From positions 7,835,501 through 7,899,500 of the forward strand of contig NZ_CP108393.1 of NCBI RefSeq assembly GCF_035961655.1: a DNA stretch of 64,000 nucleotides. Reading direction: 5' to 3'. How positions within the stretch are numbered: position 1 is the first letter of the stretch; every line of letters starts with the position of its first letter. The position numbers and the translations under genes were made by a program. Source of the stretch: Streptomyces sp. NBC_01317 (GTDB taxonomy: Bacteria > Actinomycetota > Actinomycetes > Streptomycetales > Streptomycetaceae). Under the pieces are notes generated by a model, which was not told where the DNA came from, did not search any database, and saw only the letters and a list, made by a program, of their open reading frames with translations. Positions 1 through 9,002 of this stretch are shown here, piece by piece.

Positions 1-1
1 C

Positions 2-1399
2 ATGACGCGCGTACGGAAGTTCCTCAAGCCCCTGGCCGTGCTCGCGGCCCTGCCGCTCGCGGTGGGCGCCTCGATCGTGAGCACCTCCACCCCCGCCGCG
101 GCGGCGGTCGGCACCATCACGGGCCTCGGCGGCAAGTGCGTCGACGTGGCGGCGGCGAGCTCCGCCAACGGCACGGCCGTTCAGCTGTACGACTGCAACG
201 GTTCGGCCGCGCAGCAGTGGACGGTCGGCACCGACGGTACGGTCCGCGCGCTCGGCAAGTGCCTCGACGTCAAGGACGGCAGCGTCGCCAACGGCGGCCA
301 GCTCCAGATCTGGGACTGCACCGGCGCCGCCAACCAGAAGTGGTCCGTCTCCGCGGCCCGCGACATCGTGAACACCCAGGCGGACAAGTGCCTGGACGCC
401 ACGGGCAACAGCTCGGCGAACGGCACCCGGCTCCAGATCTGGACCTGCACGGGCACCGCCAACCAGAAGTGGACCGCGCCCGCGGCCGGCGGGGGTGGCG
501 GCGACACCCCGCCCCCCGCGCCCGGTGCCATGGCGGTCGCGCCGTACATCTACAACGGCTGGGGCAACCCGCCCAGCCCGGTCACGATCATGAACGCGAC
601 CGGCGTCAAGTGGTTCACCCTCGCGTTCGTGCTCAGCAACGGCTACTGCAACCCGCAGTGGGACGGCGGCCGTCCGCTCACCGGTGGCGTCGACCAGCAG
701 ACGGTCAACACCGTGCGCGCCGCGGGCGGCGACATCGTCCCGTCGTTCGGCGGCTACAGCGGCAACAAGCTGGAGAGCTCCTGCTCCAGCGCGGGCGAAC
801 TGGCGGCGGCGTACCAGAAGGTCATCAACGCGTACAGCCTCAAGGCGATCGACATCGACCTGGAGGCCGCCGCGTACGACAACCCGACCGTCCAGCAGCG
901 GACGATCGACGCGCTCAAGACCGTCAAGGCCAACAACCCGGGCATCAAGGTCTACATCACCATCGGCACCAGCATCAACGGTCCCGACACCAGCCTGATC
1001 AACCGCGGCGCCGCGGCCGGCCTGACCGTCGACAGCTGGACGATCATGCCCTTCGACTTCGGCGGGGCCGGCCAGAACATGGGCACCCTCACGCTCCGCG
1101 CGGCCGAGGGACTCAAGACCGCGGTCAAGAACGCCTACGGGTACAGCGACGACACGACGTACCGCCGCATCGGCATCTCCTCGATGAACGGCATCACCGA
1201 CGTCAACGAGACGGTGACCGTGGCGGACTTCCGTACGATCCTCGCCTACGCCCAGCAGCACCACCTCGCGCGGCTGACCTTCTGGTCCGCCAACCGTGAC
1301 CGGCCGTGCCCCGGGGCGTACCCGAACAACGACACCTGCTCCGGTGTGAGCCAGCAGGCGTGGGAATTCACCCGCACGTTCGCCCAGTACGCCGGCTGA
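2..1399 (+). CDS. Secreted RICIN-domain GH18 chitinase-like enzyme
   Basis: Predicted extracellular chitinase-type glycoside hydrolase of 465 residues. Residues 1-35 form a Sec-type signal peptide ending in an Ala-rich cleavage zone. Residues about 38-160 are a ricin-type beta-trefoil lectin with repeated Q-x-W motifs (QQW, QKW, QKW). A Gly/Pro linker (about 162-176) joins it to a GH18 TIM barrel. The GH18 active-site strand is visible as DIDLE at 284-288, with Glu288 the expected acid/base; the first Asp of the full DxxDxDxE motif is Lys here. The ATG sits at base 2, so the promoter and any upstream in-frame start are outside the window. The next gene starts 17 bases after the stop and also carries a RICIN domain, so the two are probably co-transcribed. 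Substrate (chitin or another GlcNAc polymer) is inferred from the family. Confidence 0.85.
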   Translation: MTRVRKFLKPLAVLAALPLAVGASIVSTSTPAAAAVGTITGLGGKCVDVAAASSANGTAVQLYDCNGSAAQQWTVGTDGTVRALGKCLDVKDGSVANGGQLQIWDCTGAANQKWSVSAARDIVNTQADKCLDATGNSSANGTRLQIWTCTGTANQKWTAPAAGGGGGDTPPPAPGAMAVAPYIYNGWGNPPSPVTIMNATGVKWFTLAFVLSNGYCNPQWDGGRPLTGGVDQQTVNTVRAAGGDIVPSFGGYSGNKLESSCSSAGELAAAYQKVINAYSLKAIDIDLEAAAYDNPTVQQRTIDALKTVKANNPGIKVYITIGTSINGPDTSLINRGAAAGLTVDSWTIMPFDFGGAGQNMGTLTLRAAEGLKTAVKNAYGYSDDTTYRRIGISSMNGITDVNETVTVADFRTILAYAQQHHLARLTFWSANRDRPCPGAYPNNDTCSGVSQQAWEFTRTFAQYAG

Positions 1400-1416
1400 A
1401 TCCTCAAGGAGCACCA

Positions 1417-3681
1417 GTGAATTCACGCACCGAAGGCGGCGGGATCCTCCGCCGCCGGACGGGACCGTCGGTGACGACGCTTCTCGTCGCGGCGGCGTCC
1501 CTCTGCACGGCGCTCGTCGCGCTGCCCGCCCAGGCAGCGCCGTCGAGCGCCCCGCAGACGGCCCCGCGAGCGGCCCAGGCCGCCGCGGCGCTGCCCACCG
1601 GCTGGGTCAACGTCGTCAACAAGGCCAGCGGCAAGTGTGTCGACGCGGCCGCCGCCGGCACGGCCAACGGCACCGCCGTCCAGCAGTACGCCTGCAACGG
1701 CACCACCGCCCAGAACTGGAGCCTGACGGACACCGGGAGCGGCCGCGTCAGGGTCGGCAACCGCAACGCCGCCAACCAGGTCTGGGACGTCAAGGACGTG
1801 TCCACCGCCGACAGCGCCGCCATCCAGCTGTGGCTGTACAGCAGTGGCCTCAACCAGCAGTGGCAGCCCGTGGAGGAAGCCGACGGGGCCTACCACTTCG
1901 TGAACGGCAACAGCGGCAAGTGCCTCGACGTGCCCGCCGCCTCGACCGCCGACGGCGTGGTCCTCGGGCAGTACACCTGCAACGGGTCCGCCGCCCAGTC
2001 CTTCCGGCTGACCGCGGCCGACACCCCGCCGCCCGCCGGCACCCCGGACCTCGGCCCCAACGTCCAGGTCTTCGACCCGTCGATGCCGGCCGCGACGATC
2101 CAGAGCCGGGTGGACGCGGTCTTCCGCCAGCAGGAGACCAACCAGTTCGGCACCCAGCGCCAGGCGTTCCTGTTCCGTCCCGGAAACTACAACAACGTCA
2201 ACGTCAACGTCGGCTTCTACACCCAGGTCGCCGGCCTGGGCCTGAGCCCCGACGACGTCAACATCGGCGGCACGGTGCACGTCGAGGCCGACTGGTTCCC
2301 GCCGCAGAACGCGACCCAGAACTTCTGGCGCAGCGCCGAGAACCTCTCCGTCACGCCGCCCTCGGGTACCGACCGCTGGGCTGTCTCGCAGGCCGCCCCG
2401 TACCGCCGTATGCACGTGCGCGGCAACCTCGCGCTGGACGACGGCGGCTGGGCCAGCGGCGGCTTCATGGCCGACAGCAAGGTCGACGGCCAGGTCCGCT
2501 CCGGTACGCAGCAGCAGTGGCTGTCCCGCAACACCGAGTGGGGCAGCTGGACCGGGCAGAACTGGAACATGGTGTTCGTCGGCGCGAGGAACGCGCCCGC
2601 CGGCACCTTCCCCAACCCGCCCTACACCACGGTCGCGACCACCCCGCAGATCCGTGAGAAGCCCTTCCTGTACGTGGACGCGGCCGGCGCCTACAAGGTG
2701 TTCGTACCCGCCCTGCGGAACAACTCGTCCGGCACCACCTGGAGCGCCGGCGCCCCCGCCGGTACGTCCGTCCCGCTGGACCAGTTCTACATCGCCAAGC
2801 CCGGCGCGAGCGCCGCGGACATGAACGCGGCCCTCGCCGCGGGCAAGAACCTGCTGGTCACGCCGGGTGTCTACCACCTGAACCAGACCCTCAGGGTCAC
2901 CCGCCCCGACACGGTCGTCCTCGGTCTCGGCCTCGCCACCCTCATCCCGGACAACGGCATCACCGCCGTCTCCGTCTCGGACGTCGACGGCGTGAAGGTC
3001 GCGGGTCTGCTCATCGACGCGGGTCCGGTCAACTCCCAGCGTCTGATGGAGGTCGGCGCCGACGGCTCGAACGTGAGCCACGCGGCCAACCCGACCTCGC
3101 TGCACGACGTGTTCTTCCGGATCGGCGGCGCGGGCGTCGGCAAGGCGACCACCAGCCTGGTGGTCAACAGCCGCAACGTCATCGGTGACCACATGTGGAT
3201 CTGGCGCGCCGACCACGGCAGCGGGGTCGGCTGGACCACCAACACGGCGGACACCGGCCTGATCGTGAACGGCGCCGACGTCACCATGTACGGCCTGTTC
3301 GTCGAGCACTACCAGAAGCACCAGACCATCTGGAACGGCAACGGCGGCAAGACGTACTTCTACCAGAACGAAATGCCCTACGACCCGCCCAACCAGGCGG
3401 CCTGGATGAACGGCAGCACCCAGGGGTACGCCGCGTACAAGGTGGCGAACACCGTGACGAGCCACGAGGCGTACGGGCTCGGAAGCTACTGCTTCTTCAA
3501 CGTCAACAACGGGGTGACCGCGGAGCACGCGTTCGAGGTTCCCAACACCCCGAACGTGAAGTTCAAGAACATGGTGACCGTGTCGCTCGGCGGTGTCGGG
3601 ACCATCCGGCACGTGATCAACGACAGGGGCGGCCCGTCGAACTCGTCCACGAACGTGGCGAACCTCGTCAGCTACCCGTAA
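1417..3681 (+). CDS. Secreted RICIN-domain beta-helix (GH55/pectate-lyase-fold-like) protein
   Basis: Secreted protein of about 754 residues. The GTG at 1417 is chosen because AAGGAG lies at 1406-1411 and a normal signal peptide follows (basic start, hydrophobic core, AQA cleavage zone); the reading frame is open further upstream. Residues about 58-205 are a ricin-type lectin with QNW, QQW and QSF repeats. The remainder (about 225-754) shows many short beta-strand and Asn-rich turn repeats typical of a right-handed beta-helix; Streptomyces homologues carry uninformative labels and I relate it to the GH55/pectate-lyase fold only loosely. No catalytic residues can be named from sequence alone. 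It directly follows the chitinase-like gene, is probably in the same transcript, and is followed by a strong hairpin, which suggests a two-gene polysaccharide-utilisation operon. Confidence 0.8.
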   Translation: MNSRTEGGGILRRRTGPSVTTLLVAAASLCTALVALPAQAAPSSAPQTAPRAAQAAAALPTGWVNVVNKASGKCVDAAAAGTANGTAVQQYACNGTTAQNWSLTDTGSGRVRVGNRNAANQVWDVKDVSTADSAAIQLWLYSSGLNQQWQPVEEADGAYHFVNGNSGKCLDVPAASTADGVVLGQYTCNGSAAQSFRLTAADTPPPAGTPDLGPNVQVFDPSMPAATIQSRVDAVFRQQETNQFGTQRQAFLFRPGNYNNVNVNVGFYTQVAGLGLSPDDVNIGGTVHVEADWFPPQNATQNFWRSAENLSVTPPSGTDRWAVSQAAPYRRMHVRGNLALDDGGWASGGFMADSKVDGQVRSGTQQQWLSRNTEWGSWTGQNWNMVFVGARNAPAGTFPNPPYTTVATTPQIREKPFLYVDAAGAYKVFVPALRNNSSGTTWSAGAPAGTSVPLDQFYIAKPGASAADMNAALAAGKNLLVTPGVYHLNQTLRVTRPDTVVLGLGLATLIPDNGITAVSVSDVDGVKVAGLLIDAGPVNSQRLMEVGADGSNVSHAANPTSLHDVFFRIGGAGVGKATTSLVVNSRNVIGDHMWIWRADHGSGVGWTTNTADTGLIVNGADVTMYGLFVEHYQKHQTIWNGNGGKTYFYQNEMPYDPPNQAAWMNGSTQGYAAYKVANTVTSHEAYGLGSYCFFNVNNGVTAEHAFEVPNTPNVKFKNMVTVSLGGVGTIRHVINDRGGPSNSSTNVANLVSYP

Positions 3682-3708
3682 CACCGCACCACCCGTCACA
3701 CCACCTCA

Positions 3709-3753
3709 GGAAGGCCCCGGGCGTCCCGCGCGAGCGGAGGCCCGGGGCCTTCC
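3709..3753 (+). terminator. Strong intrinsic terminator after the RICIN operon
   Basis: A perfect 14-bp inverted repeat (3709-3722 and 3740-3753, GGAAGGCCCCGGGC and its complement) with a 17-base loop lies 27 bases after the stop codon of the beta-helix gene. There is no U-tract, which is usual for Streptomyces terminators. Confidence 0.8.
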
Positions 3754-3900
3754 CGCTGCCCTCCGTACGGACCCCGCCGACGGGCGCTGATGCCCTGCGG
3801 ACATCACCATCGACACAAGAGGTCTTGGACGGGTCCCCGTCCGCCGGGCGATCGTGGAGGAGCCGGCCACACTCCGGGGCCGGGCTTTTGGAGGCACAAC

Positions 3901-4788
3901 ATGTCAGTCACCAAGGTGTTCCTCACGGGCGGCTCCGGCTACGTCGGCCGGCCCACCGTCGCCGCACTGCTCCGGCACGGTTTCACCGTCACCGCGCTCG
4001 CCCGCAGCGAGCACTCCGCGCGGACTCTGTCCGACCTGGGGGCGGAACCGGTACGGGGCACCCTCACCGACACCGCCGTCCTGCGCGAGGCCGCGTCCCG
4101 CGCGGACGGCGTGATCCATCTGGGCTCCGACGTCGGCCCCGGCGGCGACGAGGTCGACCGCGCCGCCGCCGAGGCCCTCCTCGACGGGGTGGGCGCGGGA
4201 CCGTACGTCCACACGGGCGGGGCCTGGGTGTACGGCGACACCGACGGGGTCATCGACGAGGACGCGCCCCAGAAGCCGCCGGCCATCACCGCGTGGCGCC
4301 GGGCCAACGAGGACCTGGTCCTGGCCCGCGCGACGACCGGGGGACACCCCGTGCTCGTGATGCCGGGCGTGGTCTACGGCCACGGTGCCGGACTCATCGA
4401 GATGTTCTACACCGCCCCGGCGCGCGAGCGCGGCGCGGCGCCGGTGATCGGCGACGGCCGCAACCGCTGGGGTGTGGTCCATGTCGACGACATCGCGGAG
4501 CTGTACGCGCTGGCGCTCGGCGCGCCCGCCGGGTCGGCGTACATGGGGGTCAGCGAGGAGGCACCGACCCAGGCCGACATCGCGGCGGCCGCCGCCGAGG
4601 CGGCGGGACACCCCGGCCGTACGGAATCCCTGACGCTGGAGGCGGGCCTGGAGCGGATGGGGCCGATCGCCGAGGCCTTCTCCCTGGACCAGCGCATGAC
4701 CAGCGCCCGGGCCCGCAGGGACACCGGCTGGCAGCCGCGGCACGTGGACGACGTACTGACGGAGATCGCGCGGCCCACGCAGGCCTGA
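3901..4788 (+). CDS. NAD-dependent epimerase/dehydratase family protein
   Basis: Cytoplasmic extended-SDR protein of 295 residues. The N-terminal dinucleotide-binding motif TGGSGYVG (residues 9-16) is the family's GxxGxxG. The usual extended-SDR Tyr-x-x-x-Lys pair is not obvious; a WVYGD segment near residue 110 lies where the catalytic region is expected, so it may belong to the atypical or NmrA-like NAD(P)-binding proteins. The ATG at 3901 is preceded by GGAGG about 9 bases upstream; the frame is open further upstream but without a comparable ribosome site. It stands alone between two strong hairpins, so it is a single-gene transcript. Substrate unknown; a sugar-nucleotide or small carbonyl substrate is a family-level guess. 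Confidence 0.8.
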   Translation: MSVTKVFLTGGSGYVGRPTVAALLRHGFTVTALARSEHSARTLSDLGAEPVRGTLTDTAVLREAASRADGVIHLGSDVGPGGDEVDRAAAEALLDGVGAGPYVHTGGAWVYGDTDGVIDEDAPQKPPAITAWRRANEDLVLARATTGGHPVLVMPGVVYGHGAGLIEMFYTAPARERGAAPVIGDGRNRWGVVHVDDIAELYALALGAPAGSAYMGVSEEAPTQADIAAAAAEAAGHPGRTESLTLEAGLERMGPIAEAFSLDQRMTSARARRDTGWQPRHVDDVLTEIARPTQA

Positions 4789-4790
4789 GC

Positions 4791-4829
4791 GAGCGGGCCC
4801 CCGGCGTCTCCGCCGCCGGGGGCCCGCTC
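4791..4829. terminator. Bidirectional hairpin terminator
   Basis: A perfect 16-bp inverted repeat (4791-4806 and 4814-4829) with a 7-base loop starts 2 bases after the stop of the plus-strand epimerase gene and ends at the stop codon of the converging minus-strand gene. It can serve both. Confidence 0.85.
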
Positions 4830-5339
4830 TCACGGCAGGGGTTCCACCTCCAGGAACCGCCGCCTGCTGGGACCCCGGTACAGCAGCGCCTCCCACCCCA
4901 GGCGCCCCAGCTCCGCCGCGCAGCCGCCCAGCGCGCGCTCCTCGTCCTGGGCCGCCCCGCCGCCGGGCGGACCCACCCACTCCACCCGTACGGTCCCCGG
5001 CCGCTCGCCCTCCCGCACCTGGAAGCCGGTCGCCACCCGCCGCCCGGCCGCGTCCACCGCGGACGGCGCGATCCCCGCCGCCTCCAGCACGAGCGCCACG
5101 GCCCGCACCGGCCGCTGCCGCTCCCACGCCGCCGGTACGGCCACGGGGTCGCCGGTCCCGGTGTGCGTCAGCCGGCGGATCTGGAGCAGCCCCTCGAAGG
5201 CGACCCGTACCTCCGCGGCCCGCACCCGGGGCGCCGCACCGGGCACCGGCCCGTCACCCGTCGCCGCCTCGAACCCGCCGTCGCCGCCCGCCCCGTGGCC
5301 CGGGGCCCCGCCGCTCCGTACCCCGTCGTCCCCCGCCAT
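4830..5339 (-). CDS. Hypothetical protein downstream of ECF sigma factor
   Basis: A 169-residue protein I do not recognise. The ATG at 5339 is preferred because GAGGGG lies about 9 bases upstream; an in-frame GTG at 5390 has no clear ribosome site. The first ~50 residues are Gly/Ala/Pro-rich and probably disordered. The remainder is a compact alpha/beta sequence with several Trp and Arg residues, no Cys pair, no membrane segment and no signal peptide. It follows the ECF sigma gene by 74 bases on the same strand and is probably co-transcribed. It has neither an HxxxCxxC zinc motif nor a membrane helix, so there is no sign that it is a classical anti-sigma factor. Confidence 0.6.
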   Translation of the reverse strand: MAGDDGVRSGGAPGHGAGGDGGFEAATGDGPVPGAAPRVRAAEVRVAFEGLLQIRRLTHTGTGDPVAVPAAWERQRPVRAVALVLEAAGIAPSAVDAAGRRVATGFQVREGERPGTVRVEWVGPPGGGAAQDEERALGGCAAELGRLGWEALLYRGPSRRRFLEVEPLP

Positions 5340-5413
5340 CGCCCGCGCCCCTCGTTCCGTCGCCCTGTGCCGTCCCGGAGACTGTGCCACGGCGTGCGGA
5401 GCGCGGGCGCGGC

Positions 5414-5941
5414 TCAGTTCGCGCCCTGCACCCGCCGGCGGAGGTTGGTCAGCGCGTAGTGCTGGCGGGACTTCACCGTCCCGGGCGGTATGCCCAGGAT
5501 TCCGGCCGTCTCCTGCACGGTCCGGCCGCAGATGTACGTGTGCACCAGCACCTCGCGGTGCTCCACCGACAACTGCCGCAACAGGTGGGTCGCGTCGACC
5601 GACGCGAGCACGGAGTCCGCGTGGTCCCGCTGCGCCATGTCCTGGTTGTCCGTGCCCACCGTCTCGTACCGGTTGGGGGCGCTGCGCATCCGGTCGATGA
5701 TCAGGTTGCGCGTGACCGTGAGCAGCCAGCCACGGACGGAACCGTCCGTGCTGTACAGCCGCTCGGTGTGGCGCCAGGCGCGGATCATCGTCTCCTGGAC
5801 GACGTCCTCGGCGAGCTGGCGGTCGCTCAGCAGCTTCTCGGCGTACGCGAGCAGCGCCTTCCCGTGATCTGCCACCAGTACGTGGAGGAGCTGTTCCTGG
5901 CCGGCCTGCGAGGAGGCCTTCGGTGCCGTGATGGGCTTCAT
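5414..5941 (-). CDS. ECF-type RNA polymerase sigma factor
   Basis: Sigma-70 family group 4 factor of about 175 residues. Region 2 is visible as the AEDVVQETMIRAWRH segment, with the -10-recognition stretch GWLLTVTRNLIID after it. Region 4 carries the helix-turn-helix TVQETAGILGIPPGTVKSR typical of ECF factors. The ATG at 5941 (MKPITAPK) is preferred, with CAGGAA just upstream; the frame can be extended 16 residues to 5989. The gene lies 107 bases downstream of the SARP-type regulator on the same strand and is followed by a small hypothetical gene. No anti-sigma gene with a zinc-binding or transmembrane signature is adjacent, so control is either by the regulator upstream or by an unlinked partner. 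Confidence 0.9.
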   Translation of the reverse strand: MKPITAPKASSQAGQEQLLHVLVADHGKALLAYAEKLLSDRQLAEDVVQETMIRAWRHTERLYSTDGSVRGWLLTVTRNLIIDRMRSAPNRYETVGTDNQDMAQRDHADSVLASVDATHLLRQLSVEHREVLVHTYICGRTVQETAGILGIPPGTVKSRQHYALTNLRRRVQGAN

Positions 5942-6047
5942 GTCCTGGTTCCTGAGGGGGATCGTGCCGGCTCCGGGCGGGAGCGCCACCGAGCCTAGGC
6001 AGGACCCTGTGCCGAAAAAGTGACGGAAACCCGTCGGCCCCTCGGCG

Positions 6048-9002
6048 TCAGACCTTCAGCGCCGGTGAGTCGCGGGGCGACGGCTCGCCGAGGCGGTGGA
6101 GCCTGTCCCGGACCGCCTCGGCGTCCGGATGGTCGAAACCGTCGAAGATCTCCAGCGCGTGCGCCCAGGCCGAGGCCGCCCGTACCGGAGCCCCCAGCGC
6201 CGCCTGGGTGTCGCCGATGTGCACGAGCGTGTCCGCCTCCAGCGGGCAGTCGCGCAGATCGCGGTACAGGTCCAGGGCGTGCCCGTACGAGGCCAGGGCC
6301 TGCTGGTACCGGCGCAGGTGGTGATGGGCGTACCCGAGGCTGTCCCAGGCCGCCGCCTCGCCGTTGCGGTCCCCGATCTCCTGGTGCAGAGCCAGGGACT
6401 GACGGCACTGGCCGAGCGCCTTCTCGTGCTCGCCGAGCAGGATGTAGGTCCAGCCGACCTCGTTGAAGATGCTGCCGAGGCCGGCGGTGTGGGACGCCTC
6501 CCGGTAGTACACGGCCGCCTGCCGGTAGTGCTCCAGGGCCTGGAGGTGGCGGCCGAGCCCGTTGGACTGGTACGCGAGGTACCGATGGGCCCTGCCCATG
6601 CCGATCGGATCGTTCAGCTCCCCGTACAGCTCCAGCGCCCGGGACAGCTGGGCCCGGGCCTCGTCGTGGCGCTTCAGCCGTCCGCTGACAAACCCGAGGA
6701 CCTGATGCGCGTGCGCCTGCCCGTACACGTCACCGAGCCGCTGCGCCGCCGTCACCGCGAAGGTCTGCAGGGTCAGCTGCTCCTGCCAGCGTCCGCGCCG
6801 GTCGAGGAACAGCTCCAGGATCGCGGCCAGCCGCCAGCAGTGGCCGGTCGAGCCGTACCGGGCGTCCTGCTCGACGGACGAGAGCAGGACGGAGCGCTCC
6901 CTCTCGATCCAGTCCGCGGCCTCCCGCGCGTCGGGGAAGGTGAGCGGACCGGAGCCGGGCGCGGCCGGCGGCAGCGGGAAACGCTCCCGGTGGGGCGCCA
7001 TCGACGTGTCGGCGGCCAGCGCGGTGTGCAGGTAGTGGTCCTGCATCCGGTGGCGGGCGGCGGACCGGTCGTCCTTGGAGTCGTGCGCGTGCGCCAGCTC
7101 CGCGCCGTACGCCCGCAGCAGCTCGTGCGAGGCAAAGCGGCCCGGCGTCTCCTCGGTGAGCAGCTGCGCGCGGACCAGCTCGGCCAGCGGCGCCCGCGCC
7201 TCCGGCTCCCGGAGGCCGACCAGACTCGCCGCCGCGGCCGTCGAGCAGCAGGGCCCCGGGTGCAGGGCGAGCAGCCGGAACAGCCGCGCGGCGGCGGGGG
7301 AGAGGGTGCGGTACGACCAGGAGAAGACGCTGCGCGCGTCCGTGACGGGGTCCCCGCCGGCGAAGGCGTCGAGACTGCCGTGACCGCGGCGCAGCTCCGC
7401 GGCGATGGAGGACAGCGAGAAACCGGGGTGGACGGCGGCGCGGGCGCTGACGATGGCCAGGGCCAGCGGAAGACGGCCGCAGAGGGCGACGATCTCGTCG
7501 CCGGCGCCGGACTCGGCGGTGAGCCGGTCCGCGCCCAGGCGCCGGGCCAGGAACTCCCGCGCCTCGGAGACGGTCAGCACGTCCAGGGTGACGGGGCGCG
7601 CGCCGTCGGCCGCTATCAGCCCGTGGAGCTGGTTGCGGCTGGTGACGATGGCCAGACAGCCGGGTGCCCCCGGCAGCAGGGGGCGTACCTGCTCGGTGTC
7701 CCTGGCGTTGTCCAGCAGCACGAGCACCCGGCGGCCCGCGAGGAGACTGCGGTAGAGCGCGGCCTGCGCGTCCAGACCGGTGGGGATGCGGTTCGGGTGC
7801 ACCCCGAAGGCGTCGAGGAAGGTACGTATCGCGTCGGCCGGGTCCATGACCGAGCCGGTCGGGTCGAAGCCGCGCAGGTTGACGTAGAGCTGCCCGTCCG
7901 GGAAGCGGTGGGCGACCTCGTGGGCCCAGCGCACGGCGAGCGTGGTCTTGCCGACACCGGCCATGCCCCCGATGGCACTGATCACCACGGCGGCCGGCCC
8001 TTCGCCCTCGTCGGGCAGCAGGGCATGGCTCCTGGCCAGCTCGGAGCGGCGGCCGGTGAACGCGGACAGGTCGGCGGGCAGCTGCGCCGGGCGCACCTTG
8101 GGCGCGTACGTCCGCTCCCCGGTGTTCCCGGGACCGGCCGGATCGTCGTTCCGCCCGCCGGCGGGCTCCATGGGCGGTACGGATTCGCCGGCGTCCCCGC
8201 CGCCGTCCTCGGCCGGGGGCACCACCGGGGGAGGTCCGGCCGGCACGCTCTGGCGCAGGACCTGCTGCTGGGCGGCCCGCAGCTCGGGTCCCGGGTCCAG
8301 TCCCAGCTCGTCGGCGAGCCGGGACCGTACCGCCTGATAGACGCCGAGGGCCTCGGCCTGGTGGCCGGTCGCCGCGAGGACGACGATCAGCCGGGCCTGG
8401 AGCACCTCGTCCAGCTGGTGGTGGGCTGCGGCGTGCCGGAGCGTGATCAGCACCCGTCCGGTGAGGCTCGGACCGGTCTCCAGCGCCCTCTCCGCGGCTT
8501 CCTTCACCACGGCGAGGTGCTCACGGTCGACGGCGGCGAAGACGGGGTGTGCCTGGATCTGCGGGGGAATCCCGGTGGCCGTGGGGCCGCGCCAGAGGCC
8601 GAGGGCCTCGATGAGCAGCTCGGTGGCGCCGGCCGGGTCCCCGGCCTCGGACGCCTGCCCGGCCGCGTCCCGCAGGGCGCGGAATCGCAGCAGGTCCAGC
8701 CCGTCCGGGTCGACGTCCAGGCGGTATCCGCCGGAGCCGCGCACCAGCCGCCGGGAGGCCGCGCGGGTCGGCAGATCGGGCTCCAGGAGGCGGCGCAGCG
8801 CGCCCACGTGCCGGTGCACCACGTTCACCGCGCTGTCCGGGGGATCCTGCCCCCACAGCACGTCGAGGATCTCGTGGACGGCCACCGGCTGCCCCGCCTG
8901 CGTCAGCAGCAGCGCGAGCAGGGCCCGCTGCTTGGGAGGGCCCAGTTCCAGCTCGGTTCCGTGACGCCAGGCTCTGACCGGCCCCAAAACTGAGAAACGC
9001 AC
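6048..9002 (-). CDS. AfsR/SARP-family transcriptional regulator with NB-ARC and TPR domains
   Basis: Large regulator of about 984 residues. Residues 1-97 are an OmpR-like winged helix starting with the family hallmark RFSVLGPVRAW; about 100-250 is the bacterial transcriptional activation domain. A Pro/Gly linker leads to an NB-ARC ATPase with a Walker A GMAGVGKTT (around residue 348) and a Walker B RVLVLLDNA. The C-terminal third is a TPR array with repeats such as AAAWDSLGYAHHHLRRYQQA. The GTG at 9002 gives the canonical N-terminus; an open extension to 9050 lacks a ribosome site. By analogy with AfsR of S. coelicolor it should bind ATP and activate promoters of secondary-metabolism or sigma-factor genes. 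The ECF sigma gene immediately downstream is a natural target. No TTA codon was noticed. Confidence 0.92.
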   Translation of the reverse strand: MRFSVLGPVRAWRHGTELELGPPKQRALLALLLTQAGQPVAVHEILDVLWGQDPPDSAVNVVHRHVGALRRLLEPDLPTRAASRRLVRGSGGYRLDVDPDGLDLLRFRALRDAAGQASEAGDPAGATELLIEALGLWRGPTATGIPPQIQAHPVFAAVDREHLAVVKEAAERALETGPSLTGRVLITLRHAAAHHQLDEVLQARLIVVLAATGHQAEALGVYQAVRSRLADELGLDPGPELRAAQQQVLRQSVPAGPPPVVPPAEDGGGDAGESVPPMEPAGGRNDDPAGPGNTGERTYAPKVRPAQLPADLSAFTGRRSELARSHALLPDEGEGPAAVVISAIGGMAGVGKTTLAVRWAHEVAHRFPDGQLYVNLRGFDPTGSVMDPADAIRTFLDAFGVHPNRIPTGLDAQAALYRSLLAGRRVLVLLDNARDTEQVRPLLPGAPGCLAIVTSRNQLHGLIAADGARPVTLDVLTVSEAREFLARRLGADRLTAESGAGDEIVALCGRLPLALAIVSARAAVHPGFSLSSIAAELRRGHGSLDAFAGGDPVTDARSVFSWSYRTLSPAAARLFRLLALHPGPCCSTAAAASLVGLREPEARAPLAELVRAQLLTEETPGRFASHELLRAYGAELAHAHDSKDDRSAARHRMQDHYLHTALAADTSMAPHRERFPLPPAAPGSGPLTFPDAREAADWIERERSVLLSSVEQDARYGSTGHCWRLAAILELFLDRRGRWQEQLTLQTFAVTAAQRLGDVYGQAHAHQVLGFVSGRLKRHDEARAQLSRALELYGELNDPIGMGRAHRYLAYQSNGLGRHLQALEHYRQAAVYYREASHTAGLGSIFNEVGWTYILLGEHEKALGQCRQSLALHQEIGDRNGEAAAWDSLGYAHHHLRRYQQALASYGHALDLYRDLRDCPLEADTLVHIGDTQAALGAPVRAASAWAHALEIFDGFDHPDAEAVRDRLHRLGEPSPRDSPALKV

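Noticed and set aside
1423..3699. 758-codon frame on the minus strand opposite the beta-helix gene
   Set aside because: Val/Arg/Gly-rich shadow translation; the plus strand has a signal peptide and lectin repeats.
6096..8993. 965-codon frame opposite the SARP gene
   Set aside because: The minus-strand protein has complete winged-helix, NB-ARC and TPR motifs; the plus-strand translation has none and no ribosome site.
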